Positions 37,549 through 47,130 of a stretch of 64,000 bases of DNA are shown here, piece after piece. The notes under the pieces were generated by a model that was not told the DNA's origin, did no database searches, and worked only from the letters and a program-made list of their open reading frames with translations. How positions within the stretch are numbered: position 1 is the first letter of the stretch; every line of letters begins with the position of its first letter. The position numbers were made by a program, and so were the translations under genes. This DNA is from Asticcacaulis endophyticus (GTDB lineage: Bacteria > Pseudomonadota > Alphaproteobacteria > Caulobacterales > Caulobacteraceae), in the NCBI RefSeq assembly GCF_014652575.1, contig NZ_BMZB01000002.1:124001-188000 (forward strand), written 5' to 3'.

Positions 37549-39279
37549 CTAATAATCCGCGATGCCCGGCTTCTGGAAACCTTTGGCGATGAGTTCAGGC
37601 TCGAATTCTGCGAGACAGGACTTCGGGACCGCCAGCACGAACAGGTCTTTGGCGCGTGTAACCGCCACATAACCTATCCGGCCGACCTCAGTGGCCGTTC
37701 CGTCCAGAAGTTGGCGCAGATGTTCCTTGCTAGCGACATACATTACTGCCTCCAGGCTCTCGCCCTTAGCCTTATGTACGGTGGAAATGCGAAACTTGAC
37801 GGGCTGTGCTCCCGCTAGATCTGGCAACTTCAGTAACGGCCGATTCTCGAGGGCTTTCTTGGCAAGCCTCTGACCTAGATTGTCAGCGACAGTGAGGCCA
37901 TGATCGGCGGCAAGCTTTTGCACGAACGCTTTCGCTCGAGTGCTCAAACTGGGATGCCATTCCTTATCGGCGAGAAGTGTCCCAGACGGTAGGCCTGTTG
38001 CCGGATCTTTCACAAACGTCCAGATCGCGCGTTTGATTTTGACGTCTTGCGGCTCCATCCGGCTTTTAGCCAACCGCGATATTAAGTCACCGTGCTTGTC
38101 AGCCAACAAACCAACGACACCGGCACTGGCATGGGCGAAAGCATCGGCCATATTGTGAAGCTTGTCGCGGCAAATTGTTGCTTCGGCAAAGCTTCTTACA
38201 ATGCCTTGCCCCTGTCCGTCCCCGGCACCGCTCCAGTCGAGAGCCCAGTCCGCTGAACGGCAAAGGACGACGCCATGCTTTTCATCAATTTTCGCCACAT
38301 TCAAAAGACTGCGAAAGACGGCTAGGGTCTTTTCTTTTTCGGTTTTTTGAAAGGGAACGTAAAACGCTCCGCTTAAAGTGCCTTTATCCTGACGGTGTGC
38401 TCCATCGTTCCGTCCCGAGAGGATATTAGCGACCTTCAAAATTGCAGGCACAGACCGATAGTTTATATTCAACTGTTGGGACGTCACACCAGGGCGAGTG
38501 CCATATTCTGCAAGGAAGGCCCCGTTGGCATGGGCAAATTCATAAATGCCTTGGTGAGAATCCCCAATGAGTGACAGCTTTGTGCCAGCGGCGATCATAA
38601 GTTCAAGGATAGCTTGGTGTTCCGCCCCTATGTCCTGCGCCTCGTCGACAAGTATGTGAGGATACCGCCTGACGAGTGCCCGCAGGACAAACGGTTGTTC
38701 TTTCAAAATCCTAAGCACCCAGTACCGGGCCGAGCCATGTGTGTACGCACCGTGACTACCAAGCTTCTGAAGCGCCCGTCGAGCCTCGCTCGGCACAACT
38801 GTCTTCAGCGAACGACTCCCAACCTGAAAATTAAACACGCCAGCATCAACTGTTATGCGAATATCGGTCGTTGGATTATTGCGCTCGCCGTCATAGACGG
38901 TGAACGATTTCAGGAAAGGCTCACGTCCCTCCACCAAATAGGGTGCCCGGTTACATCCCATCGTACGGTGACCGTGTGGTCTTAAGACGTTGGTAGTGAT
39001 AAACCCGTCTACAGTGTCAATTTCAATGCCAAATGAGCGGCGTCCGGCACCGCTACCTTGCATAAGAGCATAGTAGTCCTTTTTGAAGGTCTCCACCGCA
39101 ACGTTTGAGAAAGACAATAGCGCGACCATACCGTGCGCGTCATCTAGCAGACGTCTCATCTCGATCAGACGGTGGACCGCCGTCTTAGTTTTTCCGCTTC
39201 CGGCGCAAGCCATTACGGATAACGGCTCCAATGGCAATTCTATGATTGCTTGTTGTTGGGTTGATAACTGTGGCGTCAT
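37549..39279 (-). CDS. gajB: UvrD/PcrA-like helicase, Gabija GajB-type
   Basis: 576 residues, superfamily 1A helicase. Walker A is MACAGSGKTKTAVHRL (about 24-39); motif II is ILVDEAQDIGAEHQ; motif III region is LSLIGDSHQGIYEFA; motif IV is LNINYRSVPAIL; motif V is ISTVHKAKGESLEAVMY; motif VI is IGYVAVTRAKDLFVL. In Gabija, GajB senses nucleotide depletion and DNA ends and activates or works with the GajA nuclease. The start overlaps the stop of the gajA-like gene by 4 bp, in the canonical gajA-gajB order. Confidence 0.85.
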   Translation of the reverse strand: MTPQLSTQQQAIIELPLEPLSVMACAGSGKTKTAVHRLIEMRRLLDDAHGMVALLSFSNVAVETFKKDYYALMQGSGAGRRSFGIEIDTVDGFITTNVLRPHGHRTMGCNRAPYLVEGREPFLKSFTVYDGERNNPTTDIRITVDAGVFNFQVGSRSLKTVVPSEARRALQKLGSHGAYTHGSARYWVLRILKEQPFVLRALVRRYPHILVDEAQDIGAEHQAILELMIAAGTKLSLIGDSHQGIYEFAHANGAFLAEYGTRPGVTSQQLNINYRSVPAILKVANILSGRNDGAHRQDKGTLSGAFYVPFQKTEKEKTLAVFRSLLNVAKIDEKHGVVLCRSADWALDWSGAGDGQGQGIVRSFAEATICRDKLHNMADAFAHASAGVVGLLADKHGDLISRLAKSRMEPQDVKIKRAIWTFVKDPATGLPSGTLLADKEWHPSLSTRAKAFVQKLAADHGLTVADNLGQRLAKKALENRPLLKLPDLAGAQPVKFRISTVHKAKGESLEAVMYVASKEHLRQLLDGTATEVGRIGYVAVTRAKDLFVLAVPKSCLAEFEPELIAKGFQKPGIADY

Positions 39280-41009
39280 TGGCAGGCATGCTTTATGGCA
39301 TCCAAAACGTAAGACGGTACTGTCACCTTGAAATGCCCTTCGATAATTTTTTCAGCCAGGGCCTGCGCAAACTTGCCCTTTTGGACATTGTTTTCTGACC
39401 GCTCAAACATGCCCTTGAACAAGGTTGTTGCTTTGGCTTGATCGCCGACCGCTGCGTTGACCTTGACTTCAAGCGTTTTGGCGATCGTTGGATGAATATC
39501 CTTCAACGCCGCGATCATAGCGTTACGGTTTGTCTCGATGAGGGCCAAGTCATATTCGAAGGTCTTTTGGCCGTGGAAAATCTTCACATAGTCATCTGCC
39601 AACGCTTTCATGGCGCTTGTGTTTGCGGAGACCGTCACGATTTCTGTTGCATCTGGGTAGTATGCCGTCTTGGTACCGTCGACACTGTCCACTTTTTCTG
39701 GGTCAGCATCAGTCAGGATCGAGACCGGAATTCGAATTGCGTCCTTACCAAACAAAGGGATAAACGAATCGAAGTTGAGGCCCTCTACACTAATGAGGCT
39801 GACACCATGGTCTCTCAGGTCCATTTTCTCCTGTTGAGCCAAAATATTGACCATTAAAAGTTCCGCGGCGCCTTCGACAAAAATGACCCTCCGCGCGAAA
39901 AAGAGTTCGGCGCGCGTCACATCAAGATAGCGCTTAAGCTTTTCTCGTTTACCCTTGGAGAAAGCTACAGACCGTGGGTGAAAAACCTCAACCTTGGCGC
40001 CAGCGTCGATCAGACATACGATACTGTCCAAGTCAGCGATGCTAGCGAAATTAGGGGAGTGGCTAGTCACGAAAACCTGTACGGGCCTGTCACCGTCCGC
40101 GCTCTGGATGCTAGATAAATACCGAAGCAACACGGATTGTAACTGCGGATGCAAGTGTGCTTCAGGTTCCTCTACGATCAACCCGCGATAGGCAGCATCG
40201 GCATTTTTTGCTAATTCGCTAAGGACAACCGCCATAAAGATTAGATTATTATAGCCAAGACCGTTCCGCTCTATCTCGAATGCATCGACCAAAATTGAAA
40301 GCCGAGAGGCTAATTTCTGAAAATCGGACCCGGAGACTTCTACATGCAGGGCCTGAGCCAATTGGGTACCAAGCATGGTCTGGTGCCGCCCGGTAATAGC
40401 AGTTTGCGCATCGACGAGTGGTTTCAGTCCCCTGATCTTTTTGTCGGCTGCCAACAATTCGGCGGCAATTTCATCTTTACCCGCATCATCGGATAAAAGG
40501 TGCAGGAGGCGCGAAAGCTGACTGTTTCTGCTGGGGCGGAGCCCCTGTTCGGCATCTCTGAGGGGTTGAAGATAAACGCTGCGCAAATTATCGAGCATCG
40601 TCGAGGTCATTGCTACATCTTGATGATCGCCACACCATTTTCGAACTTTTAATCGCCCGACCTTGTCGGCGTCGCCGTACGTAATACCGAGGACGGCCTC
40701 AAGCTTGCCGTCTTCGCCCGGCTTTAGAGCATGCAGGAAGTCCGCTTCGTCGTCGGGACTGAGATCCTTGAAAGTATAGCCAAATGTAATATCACCTGAC
40801 GCCGCCCCAGCCTTTGGTAGATGCAGATCGTCCCGCGTAAACCGTGGATAGGGATCATCCGCACCAGCAAGAAGGGCGCGCAACGCATCAACTACGGCGG
40901 TCTTGCCGACATTGTTGGGGCCGACAATAACATTAAGTCCATCCTTGAATTCGAGCCTAACCTCTTTCAGACGGCGAAAGTTGTTAATCGTCATGCTGGC
41001 AAGAAACAT
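39276..41009 (-). CDS. gajA: OLD-family ATP-dependent nuclease, Gabija GajA-type
   Basis: 577 residues, very close to the roughly 578 of characterised GajA. The N-terminal ABC-type ATPase has Walker A VGPNNVGKTAVVDAL (about 32-46) and Walker B LIVEEPEAHLHPQLQS. A following H-loop lies in VTSHSPNFA. The C-terminal Toprim nuclease has the glutamate in VIFVEGAAELLMV and the acidic pair in VSILTDADPEK. GajA forms a tetramer that nicks phage DNA when cellular NTP/dNTP levels fall. The ribosome site AGAGGAAG precedes the ATG. With the overlapping UvrD-like gene it makes a complete Gabija pair. Confidence 0.87.
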   Translation of the reverse strand: MFLASMTINNFRRLKEVRLEFKDGLNVIVGPNNVGKTAVVDALRALLAGADDPYPRFTRDDLHLPKAGAASGDITFGYTFKDLSPDDEADFLHALKPGEDGKLEAVLGITYGDADKVGRLKVRKWCGDHQDVAMTSTMLDNLRSVYLQPLRDAEQGLRPSRNSQLSRLLHLLSDDAGKDEIAAELLAADKKIRGLKPLVDAQTAITGRHQTMLGTQLAQALHVEVSGSDFQKLASRLSILVDAFEIERNGLGYNNLIFMAVVLSELAKNADAAYRGLIVEEPEAHLHPQLQSVLLRYLSSIQSADGDRPVQVFVTSHSPNFASIADLDSIVCLIDAGAKVEVFHPRSVAFSKGKREKLKRYLDVTRAELFFARRVIFVEGAAELLMVNILAQQEKMDLRDHGVSLISVEGLNFDSFIPLFGKDAIRIPVSILTDADPEKVDSVDGTKTAYYPDATEIVTVSANTSAMKALADDYVKIFHGQKTFEYDLALIETNRNAMIAALKDIHPTIAKTLEVKVNAAVGDQAKATTLFKGMFERSENNVQKGKFAQALAEKIIEGHFKVTVPSYVLDAIKHACQ

Positions 41010-41294
41010 TCGTCTTCCTCTTATTCTTATCTGCTTCCCTGAGTCTCCAGTAAGCTGATTTTACGAAATTTCAATCGGAAGTCGAACCAATGTGATGTTT
41101 GATTATCCTTTACGTATCAGTGGGGCGGAGGTTATCGCGAAATTGATGCTTAAAAAGATTGTCGTATATCGACGTGCGTGCAGACTACCCTCCGGCGCGT
41201 GGGTTAGATAGACACGAATCTAATTAACCTCATGACGTATGCAGATGGTTGTGGAATAAGTTTAGCGGTTGATAAGTGACGAATAGGGAGTCGG

Positions 41295-42167
41295 ATGGGA
41301 TTGGATATGCCTACAAGCTGGCGCTACGGAGCGCCGGGTTCACTCAATCCTGCAGCGGTTAACGCATTCAACGCTTTGGTCCACACCATTGCGGGGCAAG
41401 CCGAGTCGTCCTGGGCTATCATGGAGTTGTTTAAAGCAAAATTTTCGGGCGGCTATTCTCGAAGTTCGAGTGAGAGCTGGGCTATAGGCGATCTTCACAA
41501 CAGCATGATGAATGCATCGGACAACGCGGCCACGTTTATTTCGGCATTTTGGGACGGATGCGCTCAGGTACATTCAGAATTTCCTGAGATCGGTCTACCG
41601 GACGCAGATATCGTCAATCAGATCCTGTTCGAGCACGAGGTCCCGTTTGAGGTACGGCCTCCGGCGCTTTTGCCCCGGAACCTTCAAACACGTATCTCCG
41701 TCATGGCGAATGAAAAGACGATCGGAGAAAAAGCGCTCACCCTCATCCATAAATCGTTGGACGATGCGGATCGCCTGTTGCTTGAGCAGCGTGCGCGTCC
41801 GGCTGTGCAAGAAATTTTATGGCTCTTAGAGACCGTATCAACCGCTTTTCAGGGCCAAGACACCGGGTCGGGCAGTATTGAAGGTAAGTATTTCAATGAG
41901 ATTGTACGGGATCTTCGAAGAAAAAACCAAGGAACAGCGCTAGCGGAGGCATTAGGTTGGATGAGTAAAATGTACGGTTTCCTGTCGTCTCCCGGTGGCG
42001 GTGGAGTCCGCCACGGCACGCGATTAGCCGCTGATGTGTCACCGTCGATGAAGGAGGCGCATTTGTACTGCAATCTGACGCGAAGCTATATAAATTATCT
42101 GCTGGCAGAGTTGGCTGAGGTCACAAGCCAGACACCAGCCCCTCCGGTATTTGGGAAACAGAGGTGA
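41295..42167 (+). CDS. Abortive-infection C-terminal-like (HEPN-type) protein
   Basis: 290 residues (GGGAG before the ATG at 41295). The N-terminal 200 residues are helical and not recognised. The C-terminal segment MSKMYGFLSSPGG, GVRHGTRL, MKEAHLYCNLTRSYINYLL resembles the Abi C-terminal domain of HEPN-like abortive-infection proteins, in which an RHG motif follows a short loop. The gene overlaps the 981-residue gene by 4 bp (GTGA), so the two are co-translated and probably act together. The unit lies between Gabija and a restriction-modification pair and points away from Gabija. The role in defence is inferred from motif and context. Confidence 0.65.
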   Translation: MGLDMPTSWRYGAPGSLNPAAVNAFNALVHTIAGQAESSWAIMELFKAKFSGGYSRSSSESWAIGDLHNSMMNASDNAATFISAFWDGCAQVHSEFPEIGLPDADIVNQILFEHEVPFEVRPPALLPRNLQTRISVMANEKTIGEKALTLIHKSLDDADRLLLEQRARPAVQEILWLLETVSTAFQGQDTGSGSIEGKYFNEIVRDLRRKNQGTALAEALGWMSKMYGFLSSPGGGGVRHGTRLAADVSPSMKEAHLYCNLTRSYINYLLAELAEVTSQTPAPPVFGKQR

Positions 42168-45109
42168 AAAATCGCGTCGAACTGAGAGATTATATTCGGT
42201 ATCAACTGGCACAACTTGGCGCGCGAAATGGCGAACATGAGTTTGAACTTCTGGCATTTGAGCTGGCCCGCTTGCGCCACGTTTCCAATTTGGTCCCGGC
42301 AACTGGACCCGTCAAAGCCGGTGGGGACCAAGGTCGGGACTTTGAATCGTATCATACCTACTTATCACAAACTTCCATTGCCGCTAATGCTTTCGCCAGC
42401 CTTATCTCAACAGAGATAGTCGTGGGGGCCTGTACCCTCGACAAAAAAACGCCTACCAAAATCAGGGCCGACCTTAAAACAATATTCGGTAGCGGTGAGA
42501 GGCCTCAAAAGGTTTATTATTTTTGTGAACCCAACGTCGTTGTATCCACCCGACACAAGCTCATTGCCGAATGCAAAGCTCAATTCGATGCAAGCCTTGT
42601 TATTTTCGACGGACTGGCGATCGCCGACCAGCTTTCCGATACAGATACTTTCTGGATTGCAGAACAATATTTGTCTGTACCATCGGAATTCTTTCCCCAG
42701 GAGAGTGATAGCGATTACGCCGCGCTCCGCGATCGTTGGTTAGCGGTGAAGAGGCCAGCGGAAAGTCTTGCGGACTTTCTCGATATTAAGATGGGATTGA
42801 GAACAGCCACTCATGAGGAATACGCAAAGCCTGATATTATAAAGTGGCTGGCGCGAATGAAGGACTACGCCTCAGAGCCTAACAGTAACCGCATGAAGCA
42901 GAAAGCCCGCTATGAAGTGTCGGTCGCTGAACTCAAGGGGCGAGGCAATCTTGATCCGGCCATCGATTATATACGGGCATTTTTTGCAGATTTCCCGGTC
43001 ACGGCTTTAACGGCAAATGATCTCTTAGACGGTGCCATAGTAGTTGCTTTTTGCCAGGGCTCAATCACGACACAGCAAAGCAGCTTGACTCGGCGCGAGG
43101 TGGAGGGATTTGCCAACGTTGTTGAGGCTGTTCTGGCGAGGAAACTAACCGAAATCGCGAAGGGTGGGGACTATTGTACCCTCCTTGAAGCCAAGGCGAT
43201 GTTAACAGTTGTCGTTCGAAAAGATCGGCCGGCGAAAGCCAATCAGGTGCCGATGGTTCAGGCATGGCTAGAAGTGATTACGGCCGTCAAAGATGTTCCG
43301 TATTACCCGATTTCACATATCGCTATGCTCATCGAGAAGTTGGCGCCAATATTGATCGAGGTGCCGGAATTTACAAAGCTTCGCGATGAGGTGGACCGGT
43401 TATCTCATGCCCGAGCAGGGAAGCGGTCCATCGCTGAAATAAGCCGTAAGCGAGCATTGGCGCACCTTAATGCCGGCCAACGTCTCGCGGCTATAGATGA
43501 GTTGCAAAAAGCGAAGGTTGGCGCGTTCACAGGAGAGGAACTGCCGCTCTCTATCCTGATAATGCTTATGCTTAGTCAGTGTTATTCGGAGCTTGGACTT
43601 CATTTTGCCGCTCGTTATTATGCAGCGGGCGCCACGTTCATGACGATGAAATCGGCTGACGAGAATGTTTATCAAATGTTGCCGCAGGCGGCTTTCGCGC
43701 TGGCCGAGACATTTTATAGCGCCGGTGAGGGGACAACCTATTTTCTTCAGCTCGGACATGCTTTTCAGGCACATGTCGAACTTGCCTCGGAACCTGCCGA
43801 GACGGGCAACCATCCATACATTGAGCGGGCCTTTGCGCATGCTGGGATATTCAAAGTTGTTGCAGACAAATTGGTGCCGGACCTGAATTCCACGCTGGCC
43901 GATGCAGTCCAGGCCTGGCCGTTCGCGGCTAAGGACGTTTACCGGTTTCTCGATATGGCTACCTCCGCGAGTGCGCCTTGGCCAAAAATGACGGTTGACG
44001 AATTAGAGGTCGCTTTTGAAAGGGACCTTGGCTGTACACCTTTTACAGATCTCGGCGACGCCCGTGAGGTTACATGGATGGCCTTGGGCATTAGGTGGAC
44101 CGTACGGTTTCTAGCGGACGAAGTCACACTTCCCACCGTACAAGGCCTTATAGCAACGCTTCAGGTTGCCCAAGCCGAGTTAACAAGTGTGGAGTTGCTC
44201 ATTGTACCGAGCTCCGCGCTTATCGTCGTAGACACGATGGCGGTCGGCAAGATGACCGTCGAGTATGTTGGGGACAATAATATCCTCACTTGGCGGGTAT
44301 CGATCCCTGATAGGGTCGATGACGACGAGGACATGCTCGATGCCGTCGGAAATGCGGTGGCGATGGTTGTTACCGTAATTGGTCAGTCGAGTGCACTCGA
44401 TATCGAGACCTACCAACAACGAATCCATGCGTCGCTTGATCGTGGACTTTTAGTTCGAGTTTTCTCGGTTCGCCCCGCCCATGAATTAATGAGTTTTGCT
44501 CTGCAGCAGGCGCCGGGTTGGCAGACGCTTATCGGAGTTAGTAAATACCACCCAAAAAGGGAAATTGAGCCGATCGAAGCTCCTGAAATGAGATGGAGAA
44601 CGGGGGATGGACCAGGTTACACTAAGGAAAAAGCGAATGAGGCCTTGAGCAATCGCTATCGCCGCTCAGTAGAGATGATCCGGTATACATTGCCTAAGTT
44701 GGCAGCTGACAGAGGGTTTCGGGCGAATATAGCCACTTTGAAGGCAGAAGGTGTCTTAGATTGGCAAATTCTCATAGCATTGATGAATCTCGTGACTAGG
44801 TTACAAGTTGAGGCCCATCTCGGCGGCCCAATCACGTGGGCGACTCGCCACAAGCACCTGGATCGATTAAAAAGGCCGGAAGAACTAAGCGATGCTGTTG
44901 TTTCGCCGGACACGCTTACGATCAAGCTGCTAAATGAGGAGCTTGAACGGCAACCAATTTACGTCGCAGGTACTTGGGGCCTTACATTGCCGACAGACAC
45001 GCCAATAATGAAGGGAATAAAGAGACTGCTCGACGTCCGTTATGGAAACTCACGCGATGATATCCCACATAATGACCTGTTTGGCTTGTCGACCGAAAAT
45101 GGTGTCTGA
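42164..45109 (+). CDS. 981-residue nuclease-like / helical-repeat protein
   Basis: It starts at a GTG that overlaps the previous stop. Residues about 1-185 look like a PD-(D/E)xK-type domain: HEFELLAFELARLRHVSN, GPVKAGGDQGRDFESYHTY, then STEIVVGACTLDKK and IRADLKTIFGSG, followed by YYFCEPNVVVSTRHKL and an IADQLSDTDTFWIAEQYL segment. The pattern glutamate, G-x-D/D-FE, C-T-x-x-K resembles predicted Mrr-like nucleases fused to repeat regions. Residues about 250-600 are helical and TPR-like (SIAEISRKRALAHLNAGQ, LMLSQCYSELGLHFAARYY). The rest is unrecognised. The architecture (nuclease plus large helical sensor) with an Abi-like partner suggests a phage-sensing effector. Not a system I can name. 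Confidence 0.6.
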   Translation: MKNRVELRDYIRYQLAQLGARNGEHEFELLAFELARLRHVSNLVPATGPVKAGGDQGRDFESYHTYLSQTSIAANAFASLISTEIVVGACTLDKKTPTKIRADLKTIFGSGERPQKVYYFCEPNVVVSTRHKLIAECKAQFDASLVIFDGLAIADQLSDTDTFWIAEQYLSVPSEFFPQESDSDYAALRDRWLAVKRPAESLADFLDIKMGLRTATHEEYAKPDIIKWLARMKDYASEPNSNRMKQKARYEVSVAELKGRGNLDPAIDYIRAFFADFPVTALTANDLLDGAIVVAFCQGSITTQQSSLTRREVEGFANVVEAVLARKLTEIAKGGDYCTLLEAKAMLTVVVRKDRPAKANQVPMVQAWLEVITAVKDVPYYPISHIAMLIEKLAPILIEVPEFTKLRDEVDRLSHARAGKRSIAEISRKRALAHLNAGQRLAAIDELQKAKVGAFTGEELPLSILIMLMLSQCYSELGLHFAARYYAAGATFMTMKSADENVYQMLPQAAFALAETFYSAGEGTTYFLQLGHAFQAHVELASEPAETGNHPYIERAFAHAGIFKVVADKLVPDLNSTLADAVQAWPFAAKDVYRFLDMATSASAPWPKMTVDELEVAFERDLGCTPFTDLGDAREVTWMALGIRWTVRFLADEVTLPTVQGLIATLQVAQAELTSVELLIVPSSALIVVDTMAVGKMTVEYVGDNNILTWRVSIPDRVDDDEDMLDAVGNAVAMVVTVIGQSSALDIETYQQRIHASLDRGLLVRVFSVRPAHELMSFALQQAPGWQTLIGVSKYHPKREIEPIEAPEMRWRTGDGPGYTKEKANEALSNRYRRSVEMIRYTLPKLAADRGFRANIATLKAEGVLDWQILIALMNLVTRLQVEAHLGGPITWATRHKHLDRLKRPEELSDAVVSPDTLTIKLLNEELERQPIYVAGTWGLTLPTDTPIMKGIKRLLDVRYGNSRDDIPHNDLFGLSTENGV

Positions 45110-45151
45110 TACGCCTATTTTCCTTGGCAGGCATATCGCGGAGGCTTTCGC

Positions 45152-46033
45152 TTACGCTAAAACACGAAACAATGCGCTATGGGTTGAAGTTGCAAGATGT
45201 TGTGCTATGGCATAAGCTGTTGAAGGCATTGGGCATTCTAGGTGTGTGCGCGCCCCCGCAACCACCGCCTCTTTACATAAGGGGTGAGAGCTAATTGAAG
45301 AGGCGAAGTCAGCACCCAAATTTAGGGTGTGTCCGTCGTCTTCAACCTTCCCGTTTTTTCCCTGATGGTTAGAGTCGAAGTCGCGCTGGTAACGAGTTCC
45401 CGCAACCAGCGCCTTAGATTGGTGGAAATCCGCCAAATCTACGTCGCCGTCCAAGAAATCATCATCCGCTTGCTGCACTGGTTGAAGTTTAGACAGATCG
45501 CTTAATACGGCGTTTCTGTCCCGTTTAGTGGCCATCGAGAGAATTCCCCCCAGATCGCCGATCAGGTCAACCGTCAAACGGTCGCCTTCTTTGGTTGGCG
45601 TGATAACAACACGGTCTATCAATGATCGCAGTATCGCCGCCGCCTCATTGCGCCGGTCCTCAGAATTGAGCGACGCCAAAAGGTTCTTGATTTCTTTGTG
45701 GTACTGGTTCGCCATGCTCGGATGGAACGCAATCGGCTCCTCCTTCATATCGACCAGAAACCGTTCGACTTCTTCCCGACGGGTTTCAATGCGAATGGCC
45801 CTGTCCTTCAAAGACGCACCTGGAATACCGTCCAGCACGGCCTTGACGATCTGTTCCCGTTCACGGTCGAGCTTTATCAGTTCCGCCCGATAGCCCGCAA
45901 TGTTGCCGTTATGGTTACGGCGCAGTAGGTTCATATGGCGCGTGTATTCCTTACAGAAGACTTCGCATATGGGCCTCAGTCTCCATTGAATTAATGTTTG
46001 GACTTGAGACCCACCGTTGGCGGCGTTACTGTA
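45152..46033 (-). pseudogene. C-terminal remnant of a large serine recombinase
   Basis: The longest ATG-initiated frame starts at 45934, but the frame is open to 46033, and the codons before the ATG read CEVFCKEYTRHMN, which continues the coiled-coil motif of large serine recombinases. The remaining sequence has LDREREQIVKAVLDGIPG, RREEVERFLVDMKEE and IRSLIDRVVITP-like RSLIDRVVITPTKEGDRLTV, all from the C-terminal DNA-binding and coiled-coil region. The catalytic N-terminal serine domain and recombinase core are absent, with a stop codon just upstream. The last 60 residues look like read-through past the original end. It is a footprint of past integration within the defence island. Confidence 0.7.
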
Positions 46034-46067
46034 TTAATTGAAAACCTGTTTCGTAGAGGAGGCGTGC

Positions 46068-46319
46068 ATGCCCATCGTAGTGGATATAGCGGATAGACTA
46101 TATGATTACACGGATGAGGAAAAAGCAGCCGAAGCTATAGAGCAATTTCGGATTGCCTCCGGCCTAGATGCCAAAGCAGTTTTGGCAATTTGGGAGGATA
46201 AAAACGATCCACGTCGCCAGCAACTCGAAAAGGCGATGTTCGATGCCGTTGATTTGAATGGAAGCGTCAAACGAGCACAGACCAGCGTACCAGACGGCAT
46301 AACTCTATCTATGGACTAG
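46068..46319 (+). CDS. Small unknown protein
   Basis: 83 residues from the ATG at 46068, which has a strong AGAGGAGG ribosome site 5 nt upstream. It is acidic and helical (TDEEKAAEAIEQFRIASGLD, AVLAIWEDKNDPRRQQLEKA) and has no membrane segment or catalytic motif. It is convergent with the restriction endonuclease gene, ending 13 bp from it. It might be a small regulator or an antitoxin; no partner is apparent. Confidence 0.6.
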   Translation: MPIVVDIADRLYDYTDEEKAAEAIEQFRIASGLDAKAVLAIWEDKNDPRRQQLEKAMFDAVDLNGSVKRAQTSVPDGITLSMD

Positions 46320-46332
46320 ATTGTTATCCACC

Positions 46333-47130
46333 CTAGTTGCGATAGTTTCGAGCTGCCTTCGCATCGATTTGGTCTGCTGGAATGAGTTTGTAATGCCGTT
46401 CTTCGACGACCTTTACTTGTTCGTCATCGATTGTGAGTTCGAACAATGCAACAACGCCACCAGGCATAAATTGAGCGGCTATTGGGCGGCAGCGCATCTC
46501 TGGAAATTTCTCGTTGGAGAATGCCAGGTCTTGCGCGATCTGTACGACGCCAATCTGGTCCTTTCCACCTTTGGCCTGGACTGGAATGACATAGTGACAT
46601 CCGTATTTATCGAGGCCAACATACAACTCGTCAATTTCAATCTGCCCTAGCTGCTTAACCGTTGTCCGCAGGTGGTTTTGAAGACTGTAAGTCGTAAGCC
46701 CCAGAAAGGTATCGACCAGACGGTTATATCTCACGATTGCTAAAAGTGCCTGCTCGTCGTCAAGTGCATAAGCACGAATGACTTCCGGTGTTGCATCAGG
46801 AATTGGTATACTGATGAGAGTGGTGCTTGGAACAATGCGCGTAAATTTGACAAGGCGGAAGCGATACAGCCCCTTTCCAGCACCCTGAATTACCCATTCA
46901 AGCCCTTCTGGTTGGGTCTTCAAAATTGCATCCGGAAAAGGATTTCTATACCTAAAGTAATAGGGCACATCGCCTAAATTTCTAGGAAGAACGATTTTAA
47001 GCTCAGCGGCGACAGTCTCCAGTTCCCGCCGGTCAAACGCAAACTCAGTGATGCCTTCTTTCCAGTGGTTGAAGAACAGCTTCTCTATAAGAACCTTGTA
47101 CCGATTTTCTGCTGGATCAGGTTTAGCCAT
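46333..47130 (-). CDS. Type II restriction endonuclease
   Basis: 265 residues. The PD-(D/E)xK-like nuclease core is near residues 165-195: IEIDELYVGLDKYGCHYVIP then VQAKGGKDQIG, in which the glutamates and D in ELYVGLD and the Q-x-K of QAKGG fit the active site. The C-terminus is beta-rich (GGVVALFELTIDDEQVKVVE). It overlaps the upstream cytosine methyltransferase gene by 8 bp, so both form one operon, the usual methylase-first order. The recognition sequence cannot be read from the protein. Confidence 0.8.
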   Translation of the reverse strand: MAKPDPAENRYKVLIEKLFFNHWKEGITEFAFDRRELETVAAELKIVLPRNLGDVPYYFRYRNPFPDAILKTQPEGLEWVIQGAGKGLYRFRLVKFTRIVPSTTLISIPIPDATPEVIRAYALDDEQALLAIVRYNRLVDTFLGLTTYSLQNHLRTTVKQLGQIEIDELYVGLDKYGCHYVIPVQAKGGKDQIGVVQIAQDLAFSNEKFPEMRCRPIAAQFMPGGVVALFELTIDDEQVKVVEERHYKLIPADQIDAKAARNYRN

